A stretch of 64,000 nt of DNA from Acidobacteriota bacterium (GTDB lineage: Bacteria > Acidobacteriota > Terriglobia > Terriglobales > Acidobacteriaceae). Shown here piece by piece: positions 15,550-24,582 of the stretch (positions are counted from its first letter, which is position 1; each line of letters starts with the position of its first letter). Below the pieces are notes generated by a model. That model was not told the origin of the DNA. It worked only from the letters and a program-made list of their open reading frames with translations, and made no database searches. The position numbers were made by a program, and so were the translations under genes. Where the stretch lies: assembly GCA_003010405.1 (NCBI GenBank), contig PJLO01000007.1:1-64000 (forward strand), written 5' to 3'.

Positions 15550-18030
15550 GTGTCACAGGCTCAAGTTATTTCATCCGGTGAATCCAGCACTGAAACCCAG
15601 TTGCGAGAGCGCATTTTTGAACTTTTCCGCCGCTGGGGATACTTGCAGGCAGATCTCGATCCGCTCGGCCATTTTCCCCGCTTCGACTACTCCGAGCTAA
15701 GAATCAGCGGCGCGGATGCTGACCGTGCCCGCGAAATCTACTGTGGCACAGTCGGCGCTGAGTTCATGCACATTCCCGATCCTGAGCGCCGCCAGTGGAT
15801 CATCGACCGTCTCGAAGGCCCGCAGCCCGAGGTTGATCGCGAAGCGATTCTCAAGCAGCTTGTCGAAGCCGACATTTTCGAACAAATGCTTCAGACGCTC
15901 TACGTTGGCACTAAGCGCTTTTCGCTTGAAGGGAACACGGCTCTGATTCCGATGCTGGAGGAGATACTTTCCCGCGCCGCAGCGCACGGCGCCGTGGAAT
16001 GTGTCATGGCCATGAGCCATCGCGGGCGCCTTACCGCGGCCTGCAACATTGTTGGCCGCTCAGCGGCAGATATTTACGCCGGGTTTGAAGATGTCGACCC
16101 GCGATCGACTCTTGGCGGCGGGGATGTGAAATATCACCTCGGTGCCACCGGCTATCGCGAATTCAACGGCCAGCGCATGAGGCTTCATCTAGTCAGCAAT
16201 CCAAGCCACCTGGAAGCAGTGGACCCCGTTGCCCTCGGGCGTGTGAGAGCCAAGCAGACCCGGCGTGGTGCAGAGGGCAAACATCAGACGCTGCCGATCC
16301 TGATTCATGGCGATTCCGCCTTTGCGGGACAAGGTATCTGGGCCGAGACCTTGAACATGAGTTACCTGAAGGCTTATGGAGTCGGGGGCACCGTCAACAT
16401 CATCGTCAATAACCTGCTCGGCTTCACCACGAAGCCAAGCGAATATGCCAGCGGACGCTTCGCCAGTGATCTCGCCAAGCGCCTGCCCATACCCATCTTC
16501 CACGTCAACGCGGAAGACCCCGAGGCTGTTGTCCGAATCGCAAGGCTCGCGCTCGAGTATCGCTACGAGTTCGGCTCTGACGTGCTCATCGACCTCATTG
16601 GGTATCGGCGTCATGGCCACTCGGAGATTGACGACCCCACGATCACGCAGCCCATCGTGTACGCCAAAATTAAGGCGCACCCGCCGTTCTATCAAATTTA
16701 CGCAGAACGGCTGGGCATAGACGTTGCAAGCCAGGTCGCGGAATCAAAAGCCCGATACCAGCAGGCCAAGGCCGAAGCTAAGGCAATGACAAAGAAGCCG
16801 CTGCTCTATACTTTGCCCGACTACTGGAACGGCTTCATAGGCGGCAGATGGTCACCTGATTATGAGATCGATACTGGAGTCGCGCCAGAAGAACTGACCC
16901 GACTCGGGATCAAGCTGACCGAATACCCCGAGGACTTTCACATTCATCCCAAGGTCGCCTCTCTGCTCAAACAGCGGAAGGAAATGGCACAGGGCAGGCA
17001 CCCCATCGACTACGGGATGGCCGAGGCACTGGCCTTTGCAACTCTTGTCACCAGCGGTGTTCCCGTTCGCATGAGCGGACAGGATAGTCGCCGCGGCACT
17101 TTCAATCATCGCCACTCGTATCTCATTGACACTGAAGACGAGAGCGACTACATGCCATTGCAACACCTTTCGCCCAATCAGGCATTCATCGAGATACACA
17201 ACTCGGAGCTCTCGGAAGCCGCCGTTCTGGGTTTTGAGTACGGATTCAGCCGCGATTACCCCGAAGCGCTCACGCTCTGGGAAGCACAATTCGGAGACTT
17301 TGCTAACGGAGCGCAGATCGTCATCGATCAATTCATCAGCGCTGGAGAAGAAAAATGGGGACTGCTCTCGGGCGTTGTCCTGTTGCTGCCGCATGGATAC
17401 GAGGGGCAGGGACCGGAGCACTCAAGTGCCCGCCTGGAGCGCTATCTGCAGCTGTGTGCGCGAGACAATATGCAGGTCTGCCAGCCATCCTCGGCCGCGC
17501 AGTTCTTCCACCTGTTGCGCCGTCAAGCCCTGCGTAAGTGGCGCAAGCCGCTGATCTGCCTCACGCCGAAGAGCATGCTGCGCCACCCTGATGCTGCCAG
17601 CGAACTGGCAGCATTCAACGCCCCACGATTCCTGACCATCGTTCCCGACACTCACGTCGTTCCGTCGAAAGTCGAGCACATCCTGCTCTGCACGGGCAAA
17701 ATCGGCCACGACCTCGCGGCCGAGCGCAAACGTTTGAAAAACACGAGTACGGCAATCCTGTTTTTGGACCAGCTCTATCCGTTCCCCGAGAAGGAAATTC
17801 TGAATGCACTCTCCCTGTATAAGAACGCGCGCGAACTCGTGTGGGTTCAGGAAGAACCTTCCAATATGGGCGCTCACAGTTTCGTGAAGCCGCGATTGCG
17901 CCGTTTGGCAGGGAATAAGCTTCCCGTGCGCTCGATCGAACGTCAGGCTGCTGCCAGCCCCGCGACCGGTTCCGCCAAGGCTCACCAAATGGAGCAGCAC
18001 ACGCTCGTCTCACTGGCGTTTAGCAGTTAA
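15550..18030 (+). CDS. sucA: 2-oxoglutarate dehydrogenase E1 component
   Basis: An 826-residue thiamine-diphosphate enzyme that decarboxylates 2-oxoglutarate in the citric acid cycle. GTG 15550 is chosen because GAGGAGAAAA precedes it and upstream codons are not family-like. Hallmarks are MAMSHRGRLTAACNI, ILIHGDSAFAGQGIWAETL, the TPP-site IVNNLLGFTTKP, SGQDSRRGTFNHRHS and LLPHGYEGQGPEHSSARLER. The first conserved element (LFRRWGYLQADLDPLG) appears at about residue 25 instead of about 80, so the N-terminal arm that binds E2 in Escherichia coli is missing. No sucB or lpd lies nearby. Confidence 0.93.
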   Translation: MSQAQVISSGESSTETQLRERIFELFRRWGYLQADLDPLGHFPRFDYSELRISGADADRAREIYCGTVGAEFMHIPDPERRQWIIDRLEGPQPEVDREAILKQLVEADIFEQMLQTLYVGTKRFSLEGNTALIPMLEEILSRAAAHGAVECVMAMSHRGRLTAACNIVGRSAADIYAGFEDVDPRSTLGGGDVKYHLGATGYREFNGQRMRLHLVSNPSHLEAVDPVALGRVRAKQTRRGAEGKHQTLPILIHGDSAFAGQGIWAETLNMSYLKAYGVGGTVNIIVNNLLGFTTKPSEYASGRFASDLAKRLPIPIFHVNAEDPEAVVRIARLALEYRYEFGSDVLIDLIGYRRHGHSEIDDPTITQPIVYAKIKAHPPFYQIYAERLGIDVASQVAESKARYQQAKAEAKAMTKKPLLYTLPDYWNGFIGGRWSPDYEIDTGVAPEELTRLGIKLTEYPEDFHIHPKVASLLKQRKEMAQGRHPIDYGMAEALAFATLVTSGVPVRMSGQDSRRGTFNHRHSYLIDTEDESDYMPLQHLSPNQAFIEIHNSELSEAAVLGFEYGFSRDYPEALTLWEAQFGDFANGAQIVIDQFISAGEEKWGLLSGVVLLLPHGYEGQGPEHSSARLERYLQLCARDNMQVCQPSSAAQFFHLLRRQALRKWRKPLICLTPKSMLRHPDAASELAAFNAPRFLTIVPDTHVVPSKVEHILLCTGKIGHDLAAERKRLKNTSTAILFLDQLYPFPEKEILNALSLYKNARELVWVQEEPSNMGAHSFVKPRLRRLAGNKLPVRSIERQAAASPATGSAKAHQMEQHTLVSLAFSS

Positions 18031-18052
18031 CACTATCTTTCGCAGTCTCGCG

Positions 18053-18074
18053 AGGGCCGCTTGCGAGCGGCCTC
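18053..18074 (+). terminator. Terminator after sucA
   Basis: GGCCGCT (18055-18061) and AGCGGCC (18066-18072) form a perfect seven-base stem with a TGCG loop, extended weakly on both sides. It is followed by a moderately T-rich CCGGTTTCTT. The placement 25 bases after the sucA stop supports termination. Confidence 0.6.
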
Positions 18075-18182
18075 CGGTTTCTTGCCTGCGGCGCCTTTAT
18101 TTTGATGGCTCGCTATAGCCACTGTCGCTTGTATTTTCCGGAGGCAGTGCTAAAGTTCATTTCCGAAAGTCGAGTCGCCCTT

Positions 18183-19160
18183 ATGCGAAAACTTTCTTTT
18201 TCTCTGGTGGCCATTGCAGCAATTGTCTTGCTGCCGACATTTGCTAGAAGCTGGGGCGACCAGGGACACACGGCAATTAATCGCGTGGCTGCCGAAAAGA
18301 TTCCGGCCGATATGCCCCAGTTTCTTAAGAACGCGACGAGTCGCATCGCGTGGGAAGGCCCTGAACCGGACCGTTGGCGCTCCGTTCTGGAAAAAACGCT
18401 GAATGCCGCGCAAGCTCCGGAACATTTCATCAACCTCGAGCAAGTGGACTGGCTAAAGCCTCTGCCGCCAGACCGCTACCGGTTCATTCAGGCTATTTAC
18501 GAATATCGCGCACAGCATCCGAACGCCGATGTTCCACAGCCCGAAAGAATTGGCTTTCAGCCCTACGTGACAATCGAAGTCTTTGATCGTTTGAAAGTTG
18601 CATTCCGCGAATTTCGCCGCGCCCAAGCCGGGGGCCGCTCGACGGCTGATGCCGAAGCAAACGCCATTTTCTATGCCGGCTGGCTCGGTCACTATGTCGG
18701 CGATGGCGCCAACCCGATGCATACCTCTATCCAATACAACGGCTGGGTGGGGGCAAATCCCAAGGGGTACACCACGGCGCATGATGTTCATACGAAGATG
18801 GAATCGGTATTCGTCGGCGCTAATCCAGAGGTCACGCGCTTCGCCGATAGCGTAGGCGCGCCAAAGCATCTCGATCATCCGTTTGAGGACTACATCGTTT
18901 ACCTGCGCGAGTCCCAGTCCCAAATCGAGCGGGCATACGAGTTAGAGAAGGCCCGCGGTTTTGACGGTAAAGGCACGCGGGAGTCACGTGAGTTTATCCG
19001 CCAGCAGCTCGGGCGCGGCTCGCAGATGCTGCTGAATATGTGGTACACCGCATGGTTGGATTCAGCGAAGGAGCCCGAGCCCTGGCGCGGAGGGAAGCAA
19101 GAGCAGCGCTACTGGAAAGCGCCAAAGGAAGACAGGTCGGCTCAGGCCTTCAAGGAGTGA
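18183..19160 (+). CDS. Secreted zinc phospholipase C / S1-P1 nuclease superfamily protein
   Basis: A 325-residue exported protein. ATG 18183 gives a clear signal peptide (MRKLSFSLVAIAAIVLLPTF) that would be cleaved just before a Trp, giving mature SWGDQGH or WGDQGH. In this superfamily the N-terminal Trp itself binds zinc. Other likely ligands are the His of GDQGH, the Asp of GPEPDRW, the His of PEHFIN, HYVGDGANPMH (His, Asp, His) and HDVHTKME. The last has Glu four residues after His, as in phospholipase C; S1/P1 nucleases have Asp there. Substrate (phospholipid or nucleic acid) is therefore unsettled. It is convergent with the adenosine deaminase gene. Confidence 0.75.
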   Translation: MRKLSFSLVAIAAIVLLPTFARSWGDQGHTAINRVAAEKIPADMPQFLKNATSRIAWEGPEPDRWRSVLEKTLNAAQAPEHFINLEQVDWLKPLPPDRYRFIQAIYEYRAQHPNADVPQPERIGFQPYVTIEVFDRLKVAFREFRRAQAGGRSTADAEANAIFYAGWLGHYVGDGANPMHTSIQYNGWVGANPKGYTTAHDVHTKMESVFVGANPEVTRFADSVGAPKHLDHPFEDYIVYLRESQSQIERAYELEKARGFDGKGTRESREFIRQQLGRGSQMLLNMWYTAWLDSAKEPEPWRGGKQEQRYWKAPKEDRSAQAFKE

Positions 19161-19216
19161 CCGTGGCCAGTTGCCGGATGCGGCGCAAGGGGCAACGCTC
19201 ATGTGTTTTTTTCAAC

Positions 19217-19250
19217 ACGAAGGCCGCTCGATGATTCGAGCGGCCTTCGT
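19217..19250. terminator. 14-bp perfect hairpin between convergent genes
   Basis: ACGAAGGCCGCTCG (19217-19230) and CGAGCGGCCTTCGT (19237-19250) are perfect inverted repeats around a six-base loop. It lies between the 3' ends of two convergent genes, so a bidirectional terminator is likely. Neither side has a good downstream T-run; the T7 tract at 19206-19212 lies upstream on the plus strand and reads as A on the minus strand. Confidence 0.5.
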
Positions 19251-19368
19251 ATTGACACCGACTTGTGGAGCGTTTTTCGAGTTAGAGTATCCTGCTCCTC
19301 CACAAACCCACATCTGCCAACTACGGCAGATATGGGGCACCCTCGGGATACACTTTTTGCGGAACCGC

Positions 19369-21018
19369 TCAGAACCTGCTTTCGAATTCAGCGAAACTAC
19401 GCTCCAGGCGCCACTCTTCGCGCGCCTTTTCGCTGCCATTCAGAAATTTCGTGCAGGCAGGACCGGGGACATTCGTGGACCGCTCACCGGCGCACTCGCG
19501 CACGGGAGTGAACTTGCGAGCATCGGTCCACAGGCTCGCGCCCGGAAGGAAAGAGTGCTCAAGGCTGTTTCGTGCCATTTTCTTCAGCGCCAGATAATCG
19601 AGTCCCTGATCGCTGACAGCTCGTTCGAATTCGTGCGTCATCTCCGAGCGTAAAACGCCTTCGTCATCCGTGGCGAGTGCCACGGGAACGCCCGCCTTCA
19701 AATACATTGACAGGGGATGCTGCTTCCCCCGGACACCAAGAATACTGTCATTCGAAGTCAGGCAGATCTCGACCATCACGTTGCGGCGCGCCATCATGGT
19801 CAGCAGCTCGTTTGGATTCTCTTCGTACATCACGTCCACGCCGTGACCGATTCGCTCTGCTTTCGCAACTTCAACGGATTCGCGGATGTGAAAGCGAAGT
19901 CCCTCGGGCGGCACGATGCCAGGCCTGAGTTCGCCGGCGTGCAGAGTGATATGCACATTCGGGTACACGCTCTTGAGGTAATGAATCATCTGCATGTGCA
20001 GGCGGAAGTCGTGCATGGGGATGTAACCGTCTTCGGACTGCACGAGGTTGAGGGAGACCACGCGCGGATCACGGCTGGCCAATTCAAAGCCCATCAGAAG
20101 CTGAACAAAAACCCGCATCGGGTTCAATCCACGGTGCACCGGGTAAATGTAGCGGACATTTACGGAGCAGCCGCTGCCGCGCGTTTCGGGGCCGCTGGCA
20201 CACTTGAGCTGCTGATCCTTTTCCCGCTCCATGGTGTCGAGATTACTGCGCGCGGCTGTAACGATCTTAATCAAGCCAGCATCCAGAACCTTCTGTCGCA
20301 TTGCGCCAAAATCAGAACCGTAGTCGACTCGAGCGCCCAGAGCTGATGCTTCCCCGTGGTCTGGGGAGATCATGAGCTCCATGTATTGCACGTGTCCGTC
20401 TGCCGCGCGCTGGGTTACTTCGGCAAGAAGTTGCGATAGGTGGGAATCCGCCACGAGGCTGAACTTGGAGAAGGTTTCAAAAAAATGGTCGTGGCCGCTT
20501 GTCCCAGTCTTGAGGTTGCGCAGCGACCAGGCATCAATCACGTCGCGGTACAATTCCGGGGAGTTCAATATCTTGAGCGCTTCAATTTGATTACTGAGGC
20601 AGGGTGGGCGAACGATCGCCAGCGATTGCCGGTCAATGCACAGTCCGGAATCAGCCGCAAGCTGAATCAAGTCTTCTGCATAAGCAGCACCCGTGATATG
20701 CACGTGCAGATCGCCGCCCTTTGGCATTTGCTTGAGCAAAGCATAGAGCGCGCCACTGTTACCGCGCGCCTCATTCAGAGCTTTTTCTGTACGCACTTCG
20801 GCGGAATCAGCTGCTGAGCGAGCTTCGGCCTGCTGCTGTTGCTGTTGTTCCTTGGCGATCTGATGAGCAGCCGTGGCCGGTCGAGCCGGAGCATTCCTGA
20901 AAGTTTGGATTTGCGTTCCAGAGGCCGTGATAGTAAAAGCTGCAACGAGAAGAACGCACAGTCTCGCCGCGCCGCGCTGACGCATAATTTTTTCCAAAGA
21001 CAACTTTGCCCCATTCAT
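19369..21018 (-). CDS. Exported adenosine deaminase
   Basis: A 549-residue adenosine deaminase-family metallo-hydrolase with a signal peptide (hydrophobic LCVLLVAAFTITASG after a basic start; a second ATG at 20985 would also serve). A Gln-rich linker (KEQQQQQQAEAR) follows, then the barrel. Metal and catalytic motifs are GDLHVHITGA (zinc His pair), ITLHAGEL (zinc His and catalytic Glu), AERIGHGVDV and VALATDDEGV (Asp pair). The size and export resemble the ADGF/CECR1-like secreted deaminases rather than cytoplasmic Add. It would turn extracytoplasmic adenosine into inosine. The gene diverges from the hpt-deoC-nupC-punA group, which would use the product. Confidence 0.88.
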   Translation of the reverse strand: MNGAKLSLEKIMRQRGAARLCVLLVAAFTITASGTQIQTFRNAPARPATAAHQIAKEQQQQQQAEARSAADSAEVRTEKALNEARGNSGALYALLKQMPKGGDLHVHITGAAYAEDLIQLAADSGLCIDRQSLAIVRPPCLSNQIEALKILNSPELYRDVIDAWSLRNLKTGTSGHDHFFETFSKFSLVADSHLSQLLAEVTQRAADGHVQYMELMISPDHGEASALGARVDYGSDFGAMRQKVLDAGLIKIVTAARSNLDTMEREKDQQLKCASGPETRGSGCSVNVRYIYPVHRGLNPMRVFVQLLMGFELASRDPRVVSLNLVQSEDGYIPMHDFRLHMQMIHYLKSVYPNVHITLHAGELRPGIVPPEGLRFHIRESVEVAKAERIGHGVDVMYEENPNELLTMMARRNVMVEICLTSNDSILGVRGKQHPLSMYLKAGVPVALATDDEGVLRSEMTHEFERAVSDQGLDYLALKKMARNSLEHSFLPGASLWTDARKFTPVRECAGERSTNVPGPACTKFLNGSEKAREEWRLERSFAEFESRF

Positions 21019-21157
21019 GTAGTCTGTTTAATTCTATCGCGAAAGCTCAACTGGGCGCTGTGCGGAGAGGCGGGAACAGCGGTAAGTCGTTGGCAGCTTG
21101 CAACTTCGTCTAATTCCTTCTACCATCCAGTTTCCCCTACTTGCGGAGCAACTGATC

Positions 21158-21673
21158 GTGTCAGAACTGAAAGTACTCTTCTCGCGTGAACAAATCGCTG
21201 CCCGTGTGGCCGAAATGGGGCGTCAGATCACTGAGGACTTTACCGGTGAATCTGTGGTTCTGGTGGGCGTGCTCAAAGGCGCGGCAATATTCTTGAGCGA
21301 CCTCTCGCGCCAGATCGAACTGGACGCAACTTTCGACTTCATTTCCGTTTCCAGCTACGGTAATCAGAAACAGAACAGTGGTGAAGTCAAATTGCTGAAG
21401 GATGTGGATCAGTCGATGGAGGGCAGGAATGTGATTCTTGTCGAAGATATCCTCGACACCGGATTGACGATGTCCTACCTGAAACAAATGATTCTGGCGC
21501 ACCATCCCAAGACCTTCAAAATTGCAGCTCTGCTCGACAAGAAGTGCTGCCGTCTGCAACCGATCTTCGCCGACTACACGGGGTTTGAAATCCCCAACGA
21601 GTTTGTAGTGGGATATGGCATGGATTACGCCGAACGTTACCGGAATCTTGCGGACATTTGCATAGTCCCCTAA
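21158..21673 (+). CDS. hpt: Hypoxanthine phosphoribosyltransferase
   Basis: A 171-residue purine salvage enzyme making IMP (and possibly GMP) from free base and PRPP. The PRPP loop is NVILVEDILDTGLT, the flexible-loop SSYGN follows strand DFISV, and VGVLKGAAIFLSDL and DFVVGYGMDYAERYRNL are diagnostic of HPRT. GTG 21158 is chosen because GCGGAGC precedes it by about ten bases and the family normally starts close to this point; upstream codons are atypical. It is first of a four-gene salvage operon. Confidence 0.93.
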   Translation: MSELKVLFSREQIAARVAEMGRQITEDFTGESVVLVGVLKGAAIFLSDLSRQIELDATFDFISVSSYGNQKQNSGEVKLLKDVDQSMEGRNVILVEDILDTGLTMSYLKQMILAHHPKTFKIAALLDKKCCRLQPIFADYTGFEIPNEFVVGYGMDYAERYRNLADICIVP

Positions 21674-21736
21674 TCAGCCGTGTGCTCACCCAGGCCTTTG
21701 GATGAAAGGCACCACGAGGTCAAAGCAGGAATCTGC

Positions 21737-22450
21737 ATGTCGCAAAATATCAGTCTGGTCCCCTCAGCCGAAGCCATTCGCAAGGATTGGCGCTTGGCCG
21801 CAAAACTTATTGACCACACCCTTCTAAGACCCGAGGCCACTCGCGAACAGGTGGCCAGGCTTTGCCGTGAAGCAGCAGAGTACGGTTTCTACTCGGTAAT
21901 GGTAAATCCGTCCAATCTTGCGCAATGCCGCGATGAATTGCGAAGCACGGGCGTTGTGGTTGGGACCGTTATTGGCTTCCCCCTGGGAGCCACAACGTCT
22001 ACGGCAAAATTGGCCGAAGCCACTGATTCGTTGCGACTCGGTGCTACCGAACTCGACATGGTCATTAACATAGGTGCTCTCAAGAGCGGACAACCCGATC
22101 TGGTGCAAATGGAGATGCGATCTCTTGTGCAGCTATGTCATGGCTTCGGGGCGCTGGTTAAGGTCATCATCGAAACCGCGCTGTTGAACACCGAAGAAAA
22201 AAATCTTGCCTGCCAGCTTGCCGCAGCAGTCGAGGTGGATTTTGTAAAGACCTCCACTGGTTTTTCCAGCGCAGGAGCCACCGCCGCTGACGTTGCGCTA
22301 ATGCGTGGCGTGGTGGGCAACAGGATTGGAGTAAAAGCTGCGGGCGGAATCCGCACGGCTGCCGATCTGCTCGCGATGGTCGATGCCGGAGCCAGCCGCA
22401 TCGGCGCTAGCTCAAGTGTTGCCATCGTCAAGGAGCTTGGCGCAAGTTAA
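21737..22450 (+). CDS. deoC: Deoxyribose-phosphate aldolase
   Basis: A 237-residue DERA barrel that splits deoxyribose-5-phosphate to glyceraldehyde-3-phosphate and acetaldehyde. Key parts are LIDHTLLRPEATREQ, ELDMVINIGALKSG (catalytic Asp), VKVIIETALL (Lys) and VDFVKTSTGFSSAGAT, whose Lys forms the Schiff base, then IGVKAAGGIRT. ATG 21737 follows CAGGA and starts just upstream of the conserved core. It follows hpt by about 60 bases and precedes the transporter by about 20. Confidence 0.94.
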   Translation: MSQNISLVPSAEAIRKDWRLAAKLIDHTLLRPEATREQVARLCREAAEYGFYSVMVNPSNLAQCRDELRSTGVVVGTVIGFPLGATTSTAKLAEATDSLRLGATELDMVINIGALKSGQPDLVQMEMRSLVQLCHGFGALVKVIIETALLNTEEKNLACQLAAAVEVDFVKTSTGFSSAGATAADVALMRGVVGNRIGVKAAGGIRTAADLLAMVDAGASRIGASSSVAIVKELGAS

Positions 22451-22471
22451 GCCTTGTCTGAGAGGGAAGCG

Positions 22472-23704
22472 ATGGGACGATTCACTGGAGTGCTTGGATT
22501 GGTTTTGATACTGGCATTCGCCTGGCTTTTTTCCAACAATCGCAAAGCCATTCGTTGGCGCATCGTGGCGACGGGAATCGCGCTGCAAGTACTTTTCGCC
22601 ATTCTCGTGATCAAAGTACGGTGGGGACAACTGGCCATCGCAAAGGCGGGGGAAGGCGCAAAGCAATTACTCGCCTGCTCTTTTGCCGGTTCACGGTTCG
22701 TCTTTGGAGAGGCGGGAGCGCAACACTCCAACCTTGGTTTCATTTTCGCGTTTCAGGTATTGCCGGGGATTATTTTCGTCGCTGCATTCTTCTCCATTCT
22801 TTACTACTTCGGGATTATGCAGGTTATGATTCGCATGGTTGCCGTCGTGATGGAGAAGTTCATGGGGGCAAGCGGTGCAGAGTCTCTTAATGTTGCGGCC
22901 TCTATCGTGATGGGCCAGACCGAAGCGCCACTGACGATTCGCCCATTTCTTCCGCGCCTCACGCAATCGGAACTCATGGTAGTGATGACCGCGGGCATGG
23001 CACACGTTTCAGCCAGTATTCTGGCCGCCTATATCGCCACGGGCGTTGCGCCGCAACACTTGTTGGCAGCGATAATTATGACTGCGCCTGGAACACTCAC
23101 CGTAGCCAAAATGCTGGTGCCAGAGACCGAGATTCCGGAGACCGCCAGCGGAGCCGAACTGCCCAGGGAAGAACGAGCCAGCAATGTGCTGGAAGCGGCG
23201 GCTAAAGGAACGAGCGACGGTTTGAGCTTGGCACTGAATGTGGCGGCCATGCTGATCTCTTTTCTGGCTATCATTTTCCTGGTCAACTCCATTTTGGGCA
23301 GCACGCACAGTTTTCTCGCCGCACACGGATTCGCCTGGTTCCCGGCAAGCCTGGAAAAGATTTTCGGCGTTCTTTTCGCTCCCATTGCCTTTATTATCGG
23401 AGTACCCTGGCGCGATTGCATTGCCGTCGGTAATCTTCTGGGCACGCGCATGGTGCTGAACGAACTCGTTGCCTTCACCATGCTGGGAGCTCAGAAAGCG
23501 GTTTTAGACGCGCGTTCGTTCACGCTTGCCACATTCGCGCTTTGCGGTTTCGCCAATTTCGGCTCGATTGGTATTCAGATCGGCGGCCTCGGAGCGCTGG
23601 CGCCATCACGTCGCGGCGATCTAGCACGTCTTGGCTTTAAAGCAATGATCGCCGGAACCCTGGCGAACCTTATGTCGGCTTGCATTGTGGGAGTTTTCTT
23701 ATGA
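22472..23704 (+). CDS. nupC: Concentrative nucleoside transporter (NupC/CNT family)
   Basis: A 410-residue inner-membrane permease with about ten hydrophobic segments. CNT signatures are GSRFVFGE, FQVLPGIIFVAAFFSILYY, SIVMGQTEAPLTIRPFLP and the late CGFANFGSIGIQIGGLGALAP. These proteins import nucleosides with sodium or protons. ATG 22472 is preferred over a TTG 18 bases upstream because GAGAGGGAAGC lies before it. The stop codon overlaps the next start (ATGA), tying the importer to purine nucleoside phosphorylase. Confidence 0.93.
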   Translation: MGRFTGVLGLVLILAFAWLFSNNRKAIRWRIVATGIALQVLFAILVIKVRWGQLAIAKAGEGAKQLLACSFAGSRFVFGEAGAQHSNLGFIFAFQVLPGIIFVAAFFSILYYFGIMQVMIRMVAVVMEKFMGASGAESLNVAASIVMGQTEAPLTIRPFLPRLTQSELMVVMTAGMAHVSASILAAYIATGVAPQHLLAAIIMTAPGTLTVAKMLVPETEIPETASGAELPREERASNVLEAAAKGTSDGLSLALNVAAMLISFLAIIFLVNSILGSTHSFLAAHGFAWFPASLEKIFGVLFAPIAFIIGVPWRDCIAVGNLLGTRMVLNELVAFTMLGAQKAVLDARSFTLATFALCGFANFGSIGIQIGGLGALAPSRRGDLARLGFKAMIAGTLANLMSACIVGVFL

Positions 23705-24582
23705 ATTCGTACGCAGACGCAAAGCATCTCGCGCTGGATGAGTTCACCCGCGCTGAATCCGCAGCACTGGTCATTCGTATGCAGCTTTCTCAAAAACCGC
23801 AACTCGGAGCGCCCGAAATTGCAGTCGTGCTGGGCAGCGGCCTGGGAGCGTTCGCAGAGGAACTGAAGGATTCAGTTGTCATTCCGTATGGAGATATTCC
23901 GAATTTTCCCCGCCCTACTGCTATCGGCCATGCCGGGCGAATGGTCATTGGAAAACTTGGAGATCTCACGGTTGCGGCAATGCAGGGACGCGCGCATCAG
24001 TACGAGGGTTACAGCAGTCGCGAAACTGCCTTTCCAGTGCGCGTGCTGGGCCAGCTTGGCGTGAAGACTCTGGTTATCACCAATGCAGCCGGAGGCATTA
24101 ATCCGGACTACAAAAAAGGCGCGCTGGTTCTGCTCAGCGACCATATCAATCTGCAGGGCAGCAATCCGCTTAACGGACCGAACGATGACCGCTTCGGGGT
24201 GCGATTCCCAGATATGAGCGAAGCATATTGCCGCAACTACCGCCGTATTGCACTGAACGCCGCGCGCCAACTTGGCATTGAGTTGCAGGAGGGCATCTAC
24301 GCTGCGCTGCCCGGTCCCAGTTATGAAACCCCTGCGGAAATCCGTTATCTGCGCACGATTGGCGCCGATATGGTCGGTATGTCGACCGTGCCGGAAGTCA
24401 TTGTGGCACGGCACATGGGGATCAATGTTCTGGCGATTTCATGTGTAACCAACATGGCTGCGGGATTATTCGAAGGCCATATCAACCATGATGAAGTGTT
24501 GGAGACAGGAGCGCGAGTGCGCGATACCATATGTTCTCTGCTTACCTCAGTTCTTCCTGCGCTTGTGTCGGAAAGCAAGTAA
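23701..24582 (+). CDS. punA: Purine nucleoside phosphorylase (PNP-I, trimeric type)
   Basis: A 293-residue enzyme that phosphorolyses inosine or guanosine (and deoxy forms) to base and (deoxy)ribose-1-phosphate. Motifs are VVLGSGLGAF, MQGRAHQYEGYS, TNAAGGINPDYKKGALVLLSDHIN and YAALPGPSYETPAEIRYL, with VGMSTVPEVIVARH and SCVTNMAAG. It starts on the transporter stop codon. The hypoxanthine product would go to hpt in the same operon. A phosphopentomutase to link it to deoC is not in the window. Confidence 0.94.
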   Translation: MNSYADAKHLALDEFTRAESAALVIRMQLSQKPQLGAPEIAVVLGSGLGAFAEELKDSVVIPYGDIPNFPRPTAIGHAGRMVIGKLGDLTVAAMQGRAHQYEGYSSRETAFPVRVLGQLGVKTLVITNAAGGINPDYKKGALVLLSDHINLQGSNPLNGPNDDRFGVRFPDMSEAYCRNYRRIALNAARQLGIELQEGIYAALPGPSYETPAEIRYLRTIGADMVGMSTVPEVIVARHMGINVLAISCVTNMAAGLFEGHINHDEVLETGARVRDTICSLLTSVLPALVSESK

